From: an uncultured Lachnospiraceae bacterium
GTDB taxonomy: Bacteria > Bacillota > Clostridia > Lachnospirales > Lachnospiraceae
Reading direction: 5' to 3'
NCBI GenBank assembly: GCA_937916415.1
Contig: CALGGH010000101.1
Coordinates: 1-35,699 of the forward strand
Length of the DNA: 35,699 nt
The position numbers were made by a program, and so were the translations under genes. The first letter of the stretch is position 1, and the number at the start of each line of letters is the position of its first letter. Of the stretch, positions 1 through 9,029 are shown one piece after another. Below the pieces are notes generated by a model. The model made no database searches. It saw nothing but the letters and a program-made list of their open reading frames with translations, and had not been told where the DNA came from.

Positions 1-169
1 TAGCTGACGACAAGATGGCGTTTTAAGTAAAGAAGTCATTGAAACGCTACACTAGTGTAACGATTCTTAAATAACTGGACCTAATGCTTGCCTGCTTATC
101 CCGATAACACGCATCTGAAAGCCTCGACATAGCAAGTTACCTAAGAACAGCCATACCGGGAAACCTAAG
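1..169. other. Flank downstream of the GH3 gene, no gene seen
   Basis: No open reading frame of convincing quality is visible here. The only clear structure is a perfect 12-bp palindrome, TACACTAGTGTA, at 48-59, which could be an operator of a neighbouring gene outside the window. No GC-rich hairpin followed by a T-tract is visible, so I cannot place a terminator for the GH3 gene. Confidence 0.4.
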
Positions 170-2362
170 TTAAAACTCAACCCTCACGGATACGGGGTCA
201 TGTCCCGTGAGTGCAACTGAGCGGGTGTCGGGAGCGGAACATCCCACGTGCAGGACGTAACCGCCATCGGAACGGATGCGGCGTCCGTCATCGGTCACCA
301 CCGTAAACGCAGGGCCGCACACTTCCAATTCAACCGTTGCCGTCTTGCCGGCCGGCACGTTGATTCGCTTAAACCCTCCCAAAACCGGATGCAGCGGAGC
401 ATCCTTTGATCCGGGATACTCGACGTATGCCTGGAGAACCTCCTCCGTATCACGTAAACCGTCATTGCTTACCTCCACGGTAAGCTTAACCTTAAGTTCA
501 AGCCCGTCCTCCGCCACGCATGCAACGTGCGCACGGTCTGCCGTTTCCTTCGTACAGTCCTTAACAGTCGCATTTACGACAGATACGTCACCATAAGTCA
601 GCCCGTAGCCAAACGGATACTGCGCTTCACCCTCGATATATTTGTACGTGCGTCCCTTCATGCCGTAATCAGTAAAGTCGGGAAGCGGATAAGCGCTGTC
701 ATAAAACGTAACCGGCAGTTTGCCGGAAGGTGAAATCTTTCCAAACAATATGTCGGCCACGGCACGCCCGCCCTGAGCGCCGGGATACCATGCCTGGATT
801 ACTGCGTCAAAATGCTCCGCAAGGAAACTCAGGTCCATGGCAGATCCCGTCATGTTGACCACGATGACGGGCTTGTCCACCTTGGCAAGCGCTTCATACA
901 GACGACGCTGGGATTCCGGCAGGAGCAGATCATTCTTATCTCCGGAAGCATAGCTGTTGCCGGTATCTCCCTCTTCACCTTCAAGGGTTTCATCAAGGCC
1001 AAGCACCAGCACTACCACGTCGGAATATTTGGCCACGGTGAGTGCCTCGGATATGCGGTCGCCAACTTCCTCGGACAGCGATTCCGTCTTGTCCTTAAAG
1101 AGATCGCACCCCTCGGAGAACAGTATCCTCGCTCCTCCGTTCACGGATTCGCGGATGCCCTGAAGCACGGTGACGTATTCCGAACTGGTGCCATGATAGT
1201 TGCCTATGAGTGCTGCGCGGGAGTCCGCATTGGGACCGATGACTCCTATGGTGTCGATCTTGGACGGATCCAGCGGAAGCACTCCATTTCTGTTCTGCAG
1301 CAGGACTATGGATTCCTCGGCTGCCCGTCTGGCAAGGGCCAGATGCTCGTCCGATTCTACCACGGTATAGGGAACGAATCCCGGGCGGTCCTCCACGGTG
1401 CCGTCCTGTTCTATGCCCAACAGGAACCGGGTCGTATACAGACGCACGGCCGCTTCGGTGATCTGATCCTCATTAATGAGTCCCTGCTCCAGGGCACTCA
1501 TGAGATGCAGGTAGGTATTGCCGCAGTTAAGGTCGCAGCCGTTCCCAAGTGCCAGGGATATGGATTCTTCCGGAGTGGCGGTCACCATGTGCCTGGTATG
1601 AAAATCCGCTATCGCCCAGCAGTCGCTGACCACGTGTCCCTCAAATCCCCACTTGTCACGCAGGATGTCTGCCAGCAGGGTCTTGCTTCCGCAGCACACT
1701 TCTCCGTTGGTGCGATTGTACGCGCCCATCACGGATTCCACGTCGCCTTCCTTTACCAGTGTCTCGAACGCGGGCAGATAAGTTTCCTCCATGTCCTTGG
1801 CTCCGGCCTCCGCATTGAATTCATGACGCAATGCCTCGGGACCTGAATGCACTGCAAAATGCTTCGCGCAGGCGGCTGCCTTCAGGTTGCCTTCCTCTCC
1901 CTGCAGTCCAAGCACGAACTCAAGGCCCAGCCTGGAGGTCAGGTACGGATCCTCGCCGAGGGTTTCGTGTCCGCGCCCCCACCTGGGATCCCTGAAAATG
2001 TTGACGTTGGGTGACCAAAAGGTCAGTCCCTTGTAGATGTCGTGATCATCCTCCGCGACGGAGGCATAGTACTTGGCACGGCCTTCTTCGGCCACACACT
2101 CGCCCTCCGCACGCACAAGTTCTCCGTCAAACGTGGCTGCCATGGCTATGGCCTGGGGAAAAATGGTGGCCACTCCGGCCCTTGCCACTCCGTGCAGTCC
2201 TTCATTCCACCAGTTATATGCGGGAATGCCAAGCCTGTCTATGGGAAGCGCGTCATATCGCAGCTGCGAGCACTTCTCCTCGGTCGTCATTTTTGCCACA
2301 AGTTCCTCTGCCTGCCGTCTGGCCTGTGCCCGTGCGGCATCTCTTTTTTCATGTAGGTTCAT
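170..2362 (-). CDS. Glycoside hydrolase family 3 beta-glucosidase/beta-xylosidase
   Basis: This predicted 730-residue enzyme hydrolyses terminal beta-linked glucose or xylose from oligosaccharides. The N-terminal region has the WWNEGLHGVAR stretch (about residues 51-61) and the KHFAVHSGPE motif. The SDC motif places the catalytic nucleophile at about Asp247, in line with GH3 enzymes. A second GH3 domain and a C-terminal fibronectin-III-like domain follow. There is no signal peptide, so it should act in the cytoplasm on sugars brought in by the upstream ABC importer. I chose the internal ATG at 2362 because an AAAGGAG site sits just before it; an ATG 24 bases further upstream has no comparable site. 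It is the last gene of the importer operon, from which a 154-bp inverted-repeat element separates it. The WNEGLHGVAR type is common in xylosidases and arabinosidases, so substrate specificity is open. Confidence 0.9.
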   Translation of the reverse strand: MNLHEKRDAARAQARRQAEELVAKMTTEEKCSQLRYDALPIDRLGIPAYNWWNEGLHGVARAGVATIFPQAIAMAATFDGELVRAEGECVAEEGRAKYYASVAEDDHDIYKGLTFWSPNVNIFRDPRWGRGHETLGEDPYLTSRLGLEFVLGLQGEEGNLKAAACAKHFAVHSGPEALRHEFNAEAGAKDMEETYLPAFETLVKEGDVESVMGAYNRTNGEVCCGSKTLLADILRDKWGFEGHVVSDCWAIADFHTRHMVTATPEESISLALGNGCDLNCGNTYLHLMSALEQGLINEDQITEAAVRLYTTRFLLGIEQDGTVEDRPGFVPYTVVESDEHLALARRAAEESIVLLQNRNGVLPLDPSKIDTIGVIGPNADSRAALIGNYHGTSSEYVTVLQGIRESVNGGARILFSEGCDLFKDKTESLSEEVGDRISEALTVAKYSDVVVLVLGLDETLEGEEGDTGNSYASGDKNDLLLPESQRRLYEALAKVDKPVIVVNMTGSAMDLSFLAEHFDAVIQAWYPGAQGGRAVADILFGKISPSGKLPVTFYDSAYPLPDFTDYGMKGRTYKYIEGEAQYPFGYGLTYGDVSVVNATVKDCTKETADRAHVACVAEDGLELKVKLTVEVSNDGLRDTEEVLQAYVEYPGSKDAPLHPVLGGFKRINVPAGKTATVELEVCGPAFTVVTDDGRRIRSDGGYVLHVGCSAPDTRSVALTGHDPVSVRVEF

Positions 2363-2397
2363 AACTACTCCTTTTAAAGGTGGCATTTGCCATGTAA

Positions 2398-2551
2398 GGC
2401 ACTGTAAACAAATAACTTCCTAATCTGTTTGTCTGAACTTCCATGTGACTGCGTTGTCGTCAGTCGCCGTAGCCCGCCACGACTCCTTCCTCCGCCTTGC
2501 ACATGAAAATCCAGTCTGCGCATCTTTATGAAGTTATTTATTTACAGTGCC
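2398..2551. mobile_element. MITE-like 154-bp element, copy 1
   Basis: This is a non-coding element with 21-nt terminal inverted repeats, left arm 2398-2418 and right arm 2531-2551, differing at one position (start GGCACTGTAAA). It is flanked by TAA on both sides (2395-2397 and 2552-2554), which looks like a 3-bp target duplication. Length and internal order match the element at 33029-33182 exactly: both are 154 bp. Both also carry the 15-nt blocks CGTTGTCGTCAGTCG (here 2452-2466) and CGACTCCTTCCTCCG (here 2480-2494), separated by 13 nt. It encodes no plausible protein, so a transposase elsewhere would have to move it. It lies between the last permease gene and the GH3 gene and, once transcribed, could fold into a long hairpin. 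Confidence 0.85.
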
Positions 2552-2568
2552 TAAGAGGTGATCTGCGA

Positions 2569-3426
2569 TCAGCCCTTGACTGCTCCTGCGGTCAGACCCT
2601 CCACGATCTGGTTGGCGAAGCAACAGTACACTATGATCGTCGGGATCACCGCGATGACGATGGCGGCGAACATCTGGCAGTAGTTGGTATGATATGGACC
2701 GACGAATTTGGTCAGGGATACGGGCAGGGTCTTTTTGGCCTCCTTGGATATGAAGACCATGGCCAGCAGCAGCTCGTTCCAGTTGCTTACGAAGGACATG
2801 AGTCCCGTGACCATGAATCCCGTCTTGGCCAGCGGAAGCGCTATGGTTCCGAACATCCTGTATATGGAGCACCCGTCTATGACTGCCGACTCGAAGAGTT
2901 CGTTGGGTATGCTCTCAAAGAATCCGACCATTATGTATATGGTGATCGGCAGCGAAAAAGTCACGTAGGGTATGATCAGGCCTATCAGCGAGTTGCTGAG
3001 GTGGATCCTGGAAAACTGTATGAAAAGGGGTATCAGCACACAGTGTACCGGAATCATCATGCCGATCATGAAATAGGTCAGCGTCAGTTTGGCCAGTTTG
3101 AACCTGAGCTTGGCTATGGCGAAGGCTGCCATCGCTCCCACTGCCATCGACACTATCAGCGTAACGGAGCAGACGATGAAGGAATTGAGCGTGGCCTTGC
3201 CAAGGTTGCCCATGGTCCACGAATACGAATAATTCTCAAACATCGGCCTGGCCGGCAGCGCCCAGGGCGAAAGCGTCAGCGTCTTGTCGTCCTTAAGCGA
3301 CGTGATGCCCACCCATGCCAGGGGCAGCAGATATATCAAAGCGAGCAGCGTCAGGAAAACGTATATAAAAAACTGAACTATCTTAGTCTTTTTGCTGGCT
3401 ACCGATATGGTTTCCGTTTTTGCCAT
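2569..3426 (-). CDS. Sugar ABC transporter permease, MalG type
   Basis: This is one of the two membrane subunits of a CUT1-family carbohydrate importer. The 285-residue protein has a short charged N-terminus, a first membrane segment (about residues 16-35), a periplasm-facing loop and about five further helices. The EAA loop appears as ESAVIDGCSIYRMFGTIALPL, where the permease contacts the ATPase. Length and order fit the MalG class, which normally follows the MalF-type gene, as it does here (64-base gap). A GGAGG site precedes the ATG. No ATP-binding gene is present in the window; these importers usually share an MsmK-type ATPase encoded elsewhere. Confidence 0.92.
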   Translation of the reverse strand: MAKTETISVASKKTKIVQFFIYVFLTLLALIYLLPLAWVGITSLKDDKTLTLSPWALPARPMFENYSYSWTMGNLGKATLNSFIVCSVTLIVSMAVGAMAAFAIAKLRFKLAKLTLTYFMIGMMIPVHCVLIPLFIQFSRIHLSNSLIGLIIPYVTFSLPITIYIMVGFFESIPNELFESAVIDGCSIYRMFGTIALPLAKTGFMVTGLMSFVSNWNELLLAMVFISKEAKKTLPVSLTKFVGPYHTNYCQMFAAIVIAVIPTIIVYCCFANQIVEGLTAGAVKG

Positions 3427-3490
3427 TTTTCATATCCTCCTATATAACCACCGAGATGTCAAGCCCATGGCCTGCATTGACCGGACGTCA

Positions 3491-4396
3491 TCACATGTCG
3501 TAGTTGTCCACCTTGACGAACTTGTTGATCAAAAAAGTCACTATCAGACACATGATCAGCAGTATCACGCCGATGGCGGAACCGTATCCGAGCTTGTTGT
3601 ACTTAAATGCCTGATCATACAGGTGCGTCGCCAGCACGTGTGCCTTGTTGCTGAGGAATCCCTCGGGAACCATGTTGTAAACCAGGTCGAAAAATTTCAG
3701 CGAGCCTATGGCGTTGAGTGACATCGCCGTGGCCACCATGGGCCTGATCAGCGGCAGGGTAATGCGGAAAAATGCCTGGCTCCTGGTACATCCGTCGATG
3801 GCCGCCGCCTCGTATATGTCGCTGCTTATGCCCGCTATCTGAGCCATGTAGAGCATCATGGACTGTCCCACGTACTGCCACAGGGCCACGCACGAAATGA
3901 CTATGATCGGCAATATGATGTATCCGTCCGTATTGAACAGCCACTGCGGTCCCTGGGTACAGTCCTCAAGAAACCCGAGGGATGCCAGCATCTGGTTGAT
4001 GCCCAGCTTGGGCGTGAACACGAACATCCAAAGCAAACCGAGGGCTGCGGATGAAAGCACGCAGGGCAGATAGTAGATGTTCTTGAACAGGTTGCGTCCC
4101 TTCTTGACGTTGGTGAGCAGGGCTGCCAGAATCAGTCCCAGGATCAGCTGGGTGACGCAGGAAAAGATCATGAAGAACATGGAGTTTCTGACCGCTATCC
4201 TCATGGTCTTGTCCTTGGTAAAAAGCTTGACGTAGTTGTCAAACCCCGTAAATACGATTGGATAGTTGGTCTTGTAATTGCAAAATGAATAGTAGATCGC
4301 CTTAAGGATCGGAACGAGCAGCACGAGCGTAAAAAGAATGAACGCCGGCGCGATAAACAGGACTATCGCTTTTTTGTTTCTCAAAAGTTTATCCAT
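3491..4396 (-). CDS. Sugar ABC transporter permease, MalF type
   Basis: This is the partner membrane subunit of the same importer, 301 residues. The N-terminal KAIVLFIAPAFILFTLVLLVPIL segment is the usual first helix of this family. The EAA loop is seen as EAAAIDGCTRSQAFFRITLPL, with five to six membrane segments in total. It forms a heterodimer with the downstream MalG-type subunit. It is separated from the upstream binding-protein gene by about 134 bases that contain a 14-bp stem-loop, which may set the expression ratio between binding protein and membrane subunits. The protein looks complete. Confidence 0.92.
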   Translation of the reverse strand: MDKLLRNKKAIVLFIAPAFILFTLVLLVPILKAIYYSFCNYKTNYPIVFTGFDNYVKLFTKDKTMRIAVRNSMFFMIFSCVTQLILGLILAALLTNVKKGRNLFKNIYYLPCVLSSAALGLLWMFVFTPKLGINQMLASLGFLEDCTQGPQWLFNTDGYIILPIIVISCVALWQYVGQSMMLYMAQIAGISSDIYEAAAIDGCTRSQAFFRITLPLIRPMVATAMSLNAIGSLKFFDLVYNMVPEGFLSNKAHVLATHLYDQAFKYNKLGYGSAIGVILLIMCLIVTFLINKFVKVDNYDM

Positions 4397-4475
4397 ACAA
4401 GCACATACCTCTCTTTCTTGACCAAATGCTGGCCCTTATGCGGAGGTCCGGTCAAGCGTCCCCGAGCCCCCGTAT

Positions 4476-4517
4476 AAAGGTCAGCACCCTGTGCGCCCTG
4501 CGCGGGTGCTGGCCTTT
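4476..4517 (-). promoter_or_regulatory. Intercistronic stem-loop between binding protein and permeases
   Basis: Arms 4476-4489 (AAAGGTCAGCACCC) and 4504-4517 (GGGTGCTGGCCTTT) pair over 14 bp with one G-T pair, around a 14-nt loop. On the transcribed strand it is not followed by a long T-tract, so it looks more like an RNA-stabilising or partly terminating hairpin than a full terminator. The same position in many sugar-importer operons carries such a structure, giving more binding protein than permease. Confidence 0.75.
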
Positions 4518-4530
4518 GATTTGATGATGA

Positions 4531-5949
4531 TCACCAAACGTTCATCTCGTAGTAATCCTGTATGGGCTGAAGGGCCGTAGCGGGATCCTCACCCTTGAAT
4601 ATCTCTACGAAGCAGTTGTCAAACGTTGAACCAGCCTCGGTGTCAGCCAGTGACTCGTTGTAGAAACCGAAGGTGGCATTGGCGCCCTTGAATACGTCCA
4701 TAACGTATGCCAGTTCCGGAGGAGCAACGGCTGCGTCGTACTGTACGCTCGTTACGGGGATCTTGCCGCCAACTTCCGCGGTGTACTTCTGAGCCGCGTC
4801 ATCGGTGAAGTACTTCATGAGCTGAACTGCTGCCTCGGGATGAGTGGAAGTTGCGCTCATGGCCAGGGAGTCGGACTTGGCGATGACCCTGTTGGGATCT
4901 GCCGAAGAGCCGTCTACTGCAGGGAATGCGAACACGCCCACCTTGTCAGCGAAGCCTTCCTCGCAGTTGCCGTTGATCTGGCCGATGGCCCATGATCCCT
5001 GGATCAGGATGGCTGCCTCGCCATTGTAGAATGCCGCGGTGGCAATGTCGTTGTCATCGCCTGCTGCCGTGGGCTGGAAATATGCGCTCAGCTGCTGGAT
5101 CTGATTGCCGGCGTTGATGACCTTCTCATCCATCCAGTCAGTGTTGTGAGCTGCCACGTCGTCAAGGTTAAGCCCGTTCCTGTCGCAGAGATAACCTGCC
5201 ACCATCGACAGACACCAAGCGGTTCCGGCTGAGATCGTGATGGGCGTGAAGCCGGCATCCTGAAGTTTCTGGCATGCATCAAGCAGTTCGCTGAAGGTGG
5301 CGGGCACTGCGGCGCCTGCCTGCTCGAACATCTCGGTATTGTAGAATACGCATGCTGCGGCAATGTTAAGCGGGACGGCATAAATGCCTTCACCCGAAGG
5401 AGCATTGCTTCCATAAGTGCCGCCTGCAAATACGGCATCGGAAGTGAACGTGTCCTTCCAACCGTCTGCCAGGTAGTCATCAAGCTTGGCAGCTACTCCG
5501 GGAAGCACGTAGTCATCAAGGTTGGGACCGGGGGAAACTATGAACACGTCGGGAGTCTCGCCGGCTGCAACCAGGGCGTTCAACTTGGTGTAGTACTCCT
5601 CAAGGTTGGTAGTGATGGGAGTGCAGTGATACCGGCCCTCGAAATCAGCGTTGAACCTGTCAACGGAGTCCTTGTAACCCCTGGTGATGAGGTCCGAAGA
5701 GGCCTCAAGGTCATCCCATACCATGAAGGTGATCTCCTGAACGTCACCGCCTGCAGCGGGAGCGTCAGCGGCAGTGGTGTCTGCTGCGGGAGCTTCCGTC
5801 TTGGCAGTGTCAGTAGATGCGGTCTCGGTTTCCGTGGCTGTCCCCGCATCGGTGCTTGCAGTGGCAGTGTCTGCGGAAGAACCGCAACCGGTTACCATGG
5901 AAGCTACCATGACTGCGGAGAGAAGAATTGAAACAATTTTCTTATTCAT
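4531..5949 (-). CDS. Extracellular sugar-binding lipoprotein of the ABC importer
   Basis: This 472-residue protein belongs to the family 1 solute-binding proteins. Residues 1-21 form a lipoprotein signal peptide ending in MVTGC, so Cys22 should be lipidated. A Thr/Ala/Asp/Glu-rich low-complexity linker (about residues 24-68) tethers the mature domain to the membrane. The globular part starts near ITFMVWDD and includes the GEAAILIQGSWAIGQI stretch typical of the family. It captures an oligosaccharide outside the cell and delivers it to the two permeases encoded downstream. An AAAGGAGG site precedes the ATG. As first gene of the operon it faces the divergent AraC-family gene. The substrate is not certain; a beta-linked oligosaccharide would fit the GH3 gene. 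Confidence 0.92.
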   Translation of the reverse strand: MNKKIVSILLSAVMVASMVTGCGSSADTATASTDAGTATETETASTDTAKTEAPAADTTAADAPAAGGDVQEITFMVWDDLEASSDLITRGYKDSVDRFNADFEGRYHCTPITTNLEEYYTKLNALVAAGETPDVFIVSPGPNLDDYVLPGVAAKLDDYLADGWKDTFTSDAVFAGGTYGSNAPSGEGIYAVPLNIAAACVFYNTEMFEQAGAAVPATFSELLDACQKLQDAGFTPITISAGTAWCLSMVAGYLCDRNGLNLDDVAAHNTDWMDEKVINAGNQIQQLSAYFQPTAAGDDNDIATAAFYNGEAAILIQGSWAIGQINGNCEEGFADKVGVFAFPAVDGSSADPNRVIAKSDSLAMSATSTHPEAAVQLMKYFTDDAAQKYTAEVGGKIPVTSVQYDAAVAPPELAYVMDVFKGANATFGFYNESLADTEAGSTFDNCFVEIFKGEDPATALQPIQDYYEMNVW

Positions 5950-6291
5950 AATTTTCCTCCTTTATGAATTGTCCGTGTTTCATTCACGTTTCGGGAAACA
6001 TCCGTATTCCGATCAAACGTCCGTGTAGCTCATGCGTGAATTGAAACTTGTTAAGCCAAATATATCATCTGCAAATTCCCATCGCATTTCAAAAATTGAC
6101 TTGAAATTACTAATTCTTGCTATTATCATTTAGTTAGTGATTGATAAAATTGCTCTCAAAAAGCACTTCTTGCTTCAGATTGCCGCAATTATTTCAATAT
6201 CTACTAAAGAAAAGGGTAATTGTTAGGATTTTTAGCTAAATTTTAAGCAATATTTGTAGTTCTTATATCTATAGAGGAAAGACGAAAAACC
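5950..6291. promoter_or_regulatory. Divergent control region between importer operon and araC-type gene
   Basis: This 342-bp AT-rich stretch has no gene. On the plus strand TTGAAA (6101-6106), a 17-nt spacer and TATCAT (6124-6129) form a good sigma-70 promoter for the regulator. On the minus strand TTGAAA (6092-6087), a 17-nt spacer and GATGAT (6069-6064) form a weaker candidate for the binding-protein operon. The two -35 hexamers lie in the arms of one inverted repeat (ATTTCAA at 6086-6092, TTGAAAT at 6101-6107, 8-nt spacer), so one bound protein could control both directions. I see no certain AraC site. Confidence 0.5.
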
Positions 6292-7149
6292 ATGATAGAA
6301 AACTTACAGGGAATATTTGAAACCGTCAATTTCAAGGAAGACACGCACCTGCGCCTGTACATGAACGACAAGGTCGAGGACTATCCCGCTCACTGGCACG
6401 CCCCCATGGAGATCATCATGCCGCTCGAGAGCTATTACATAGTTGAATGCGCCAATCACAGGTTTGAACTGCACGAAGGCGACATATTGATAATCTTCCC
6501 GTGCAACCTGCACACGATCTATGCGCCGCCGTCAGGCAGGCGAATCATCTTCCAGCCGGACGTGGCTCCCTTAAGATCGCTCACGGAACTTGGTGCCACT
6601 CTTTCCCTGATGGCCCCGGTTCGCCTGATCACCAGGTCCGGAGCTCCGGACGTATATCCCGAGATCCGGCAGCTTCTGCTGGAGATAGCTGATGAATACC
6701 AGTATTCCTCATTCCTGTCCGAGGCAGTCATATACAGCAAGCTGCTGCAGATTTTCGTGCTGATGGGACGTTATCACACTTCAAACATGTCGGATTTCGA
6801 CGTGGCAGCCGACAAGCGTCAGGAATATACGGAAAAATTCCTGGCGATCTGTGACTACATCTCGGTCAATTGCACTGAAAACCTGAGCCTCGATGACATG
6901 GCTGACCTGAGCGGTTTTTCCAAGTTTCATTTCAGCCGTCTGTTCAAACAGTTCTCCGGCCAGACCTTTTATCAATATTTAAGCCGCAAACGGATCGAGC
7001 ACGCGGAACTGCTGCTCGCCAAGCAGGAACTGACGGTCACGGACGTCGCCAGTGACTCCGGATTTGAAAGCCAGTCTGCCTTCATACGTATGTTCAAGCA
7101 GGTCAAGGGCATGACGCCGACGCAATTCAGGCGTATGTACGTGAACTAA
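6292..7149 (+). CDS. AraC-family transcriptional regulator
   Basis: This 285-residue regulator has an N-terminal cupin-like sensor domain (roughly residues 15-90), with YPAHWHAPMEIIMPL and the GDILIIFPCNLHTIYAP strand, and a C-terminal double helix-turn-helix (about 185-285). The second contains LTVTDVASDSGFESQSAFIRMFKQVKG, the classical AraC signature. It likely senses a sugar and activates the divergent importer/GH3 operon. The start ATG is preceded by GAGGAAAG with slightly long spacing. It ends just before, and converges on, the minus-strand glycan cluster. Confidence 0.92.
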   Translation: MIENLQGIFETVNFKEDTHLRLYMNDKVEDYPAHWHAPMEIIMPLESYYIVECANHRFELHEGDILIIFPCNLHTIYAPPSGRRIIFQPDVAPLRSLTELGATLSLMAPVRLITRSGAPDVYPEIRQLLLEIADEYQYSSFLSEAVIYSKLLQIFVLMGRYHTSNMSDFDVAADKRQEYTEKFLAICDYISVNCTENLSLDDMADLSGFSKFHFSRLFKQFSGQTFYQYLSRKRIEHAELLLAKQELTVTDVASDSGFESQSAFIRMFKQVKGMTPTQFRRMYVN

Positions 7150-7205
7150 GCTGGGCTGATCGATCCGGCCGTCGTCGATAGTCTCCGGCGGAACGTGCGG
7201 AAAAG

Positions 7206-9008
7206 TCATTTCCTTACCACCCTGTACACGTGGAAGCTCCCGCCTTTGGCCTTGATGGCATCCACGACCTCGATCCCGGCATCTATTCCGACGTCACGAT
7301 AATGATCCGTGACCCAGTCAACGTCTCGCTCATCGGAAATGATCAGGAATGCCTTGCCGGAATCCAGCAGGTCGTTGCCTACGTCGTTTAATCCGAATAA
7401 GCTCATCTTGGTCCTAAGGATCGGCGAATTCATCGCCCAGCCTCCTATCAGGTCATAATTCTTGACCCGGATGCCGCCCGTACGTCCATCCGTGCCTTCT
7501 GACCCGGAGCGAGGCATCCGGGCAAACATCTTTTCGTTAAATGACTCGCCATCTATGATCGTAGAATAGACGTCTTCCCAGTAAAAACAGTCAGGACGTC
7601 CCGCGCAGTATTCGTCGATCGCCCTTGCGCAGGAGTTGACTTCCTCCTGCATCTCTATCCTGTCCTTCATGTTTCTGAGAGTCCCCGGCAAAACGATCAG
7701 CCCGCACAAGATCAGAAGCACGGTCATGGTCATCTTAAAGAAATTCCTGTCACGCAGGCTGCACGCGATCTGTCCAAGCAGCATCGCGATGAGAACCAGT
7801 ATCTCAGCTACGTAAAGGGAATGCGTGATCCTGTCAGGCAGCCTGCGTCCATACGTAATCGCCATCCAGTCCACCGTCCTCATCAGCATTAGCACGCCGA
7901 CATTTTGAAGAACGAGCAGCAGCCTTCGGCCGACTCCGAGGTCCTTTCTCATGCACATGGCCATGATGACGATCAGATACAGCATGAAGGCAAGCGCCGA
8001 ATATGCACCGTCCGCGAAGTGCGTGCATCTGTATGCATACTCCTTAAACGACTCCCTGATCCGGTCAGCGAAACCATTCCTGCGCAGGTCCTCCGCATGA
8101 TCCGCTACCGCATGCATCATGCCTGCATCAATGCGGTCATCAATTCCATAGTCATATATCTGAAGCAGCTGAACCTGACTCTCAGACACGCCCGCCTGCT
8201 CATAGAACCCGACGTTTTCTCCTGAATAATCGGGTACGTATTCATAATCATACAGCGTCGTCCTGGCATCAAATTCAACCAAAAATGCCTTCCATTCAGT
8301 GCCTGAATACGCAATCGCATTCACCGCGAGGGAACATCCCATCAGCGCGAAAACCAGGGCCACGGCTGCCGCATATTTCTTTAACGACTCCTTATCAAGC
8401 GCCCCATGATTCTCCCTTAACAACGCAGTGAGCGCGGCGGAAAAAACGAACGGCATCATCAGAAGCATCATTTCCGTGCGCAGCTGATAACCCACTACGA
8501 TCAGCAGGACGGGAATCAGCGCCTTTTTCAAAAAGGCGGGCACGTCCAGCCCGGCAGGGATCGTACAGATCAGGAAGCATGCCGTTCCGGCCATCATTGA
8601 AACCGTCACCGTATATTGAACCATCACGAAATGAGGCAGCAGAAGACTTAAGAAAAAGACGGTGCCGGACGCGATGGTACCAACGGCGCCGGCAGGTGAG
8701 TCAGTCATTTCCAGGGATCTGTCAAACACCAAAAAGACGCATACGTATTGAATCCCCACCAAAAAAAGGCCATACCAGGGCACAAAGCCGGCAATGCGAT
8801 AAAGCCCCGATATCACCCAGCCCAGGGGCGCCAGCATCTGCACGTTGAGTGCCGACGGAGTCCCCGCGTAAGCCCCCGAGAGGATGTCCTTCATCAGCAC
8901 GTCGTCGTTGAATTCATAATAGTGATCAAAGAACGTGCCAATGATCAGGGCTAACGCAGCCGTGACCAGCACGGCACCTATCCTTTTTTTGCCAGGCAAG
9001 TATTTCAT
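7206..9008 (-). CDS. Polytopic membrane protein, GT-C-like glycosyltransferase candidate
   Basis: This 600-residue protein has about eleven to twelve hydrophobic segments. The first outer loop carries the acidic HYYEFNDDVLMKDI stretch, followed by a conserved-looking GTPSALNVQMLAPLGW region. Acidic residues just after the first helix are the hallmark of GT-C enzymes, which use polyprenyl-linked sugars outside the membrane. The C-terminus (about residues 470-600) is a soluble domain. It is the last gene of the glycan cassette, 21 bases after the aminotransferase gene, with a weak ribosome binding site. I recognise the general type from surface-polysaccharide loci but not a named family. A function as glycan polymerase or transferase is inferred. 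Confidence 0.6.
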   Translation of the reverse strand: MKYLPGKKRIGAVLVTAALALIIGTFFDHYYEFNDDVLMKDILSGAYAGTPSALNVQMLAPLGWVISGLYRIAGFVPWYGLFLVGIQYVCVFLVFDRSLEMTDSPAGAVGTIASGTVFFLSLLLPHFVMVQYTVTVSMMAGTACFLICTIPAGLDVPAFLKKALIPVLLIVVGYQLRTEMMLLMMPFVFSAALTALLRENHGALDKESLKKYAAAVALVFALMGCSLAVNAIAYSGTEWKAFLVEFDARTTLYDYEYVPDYSGENVGFYEQAGVSESQVQLLQIYDYGIDDRIDAGMMHAVADHAEDLRRNGFADRIRESFKEYAYRCTHFADGAYSALAFMLYLIVIMAMCMRKDLGVGRRLLLVLQNVGVLMLMRTVDWMAITYGRRLPDRITHSLYVAEILVLIAMLLGQIACSLRDRNFFKMTMTVLLILCGLIVLPGTLRNMKDRIEMQEEVNSCARAIDEYCAGRPDCFYWEDVYSTIIDGESFNEKMFARMPRSGSEGTDGRTGGIRVKNYDLIGGWAMNSPILRTKMSLFGLNDVGNDLLDSGKAFLIISDERDVDWVTDHYRDVGIDAGIEVVDAIKAKGGSFHVYRVVRK

Positions 9009-9029
9009 CCGTCAGATAATCGGTCGCAG

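Noticed and set aside
1..70. Possible fourth degenerate 154-bp element at the left edge (CTGACGACAA)
   Set aside because: Only ten bases match the core, and the expected terminal repeat is not found at the right distance.
812..1846. Plus-strand open frame of 344 codons opposite the GH3 gene
   Set aside because: Lies wholly inside a gene with clear GH3 motifs; composition is that of an antisense shadow.
2497..3447. Plus-strand open frame over the 154-bp element and the permease gene
   Set aside because: Antisense of a clear permease; starts inside the element.
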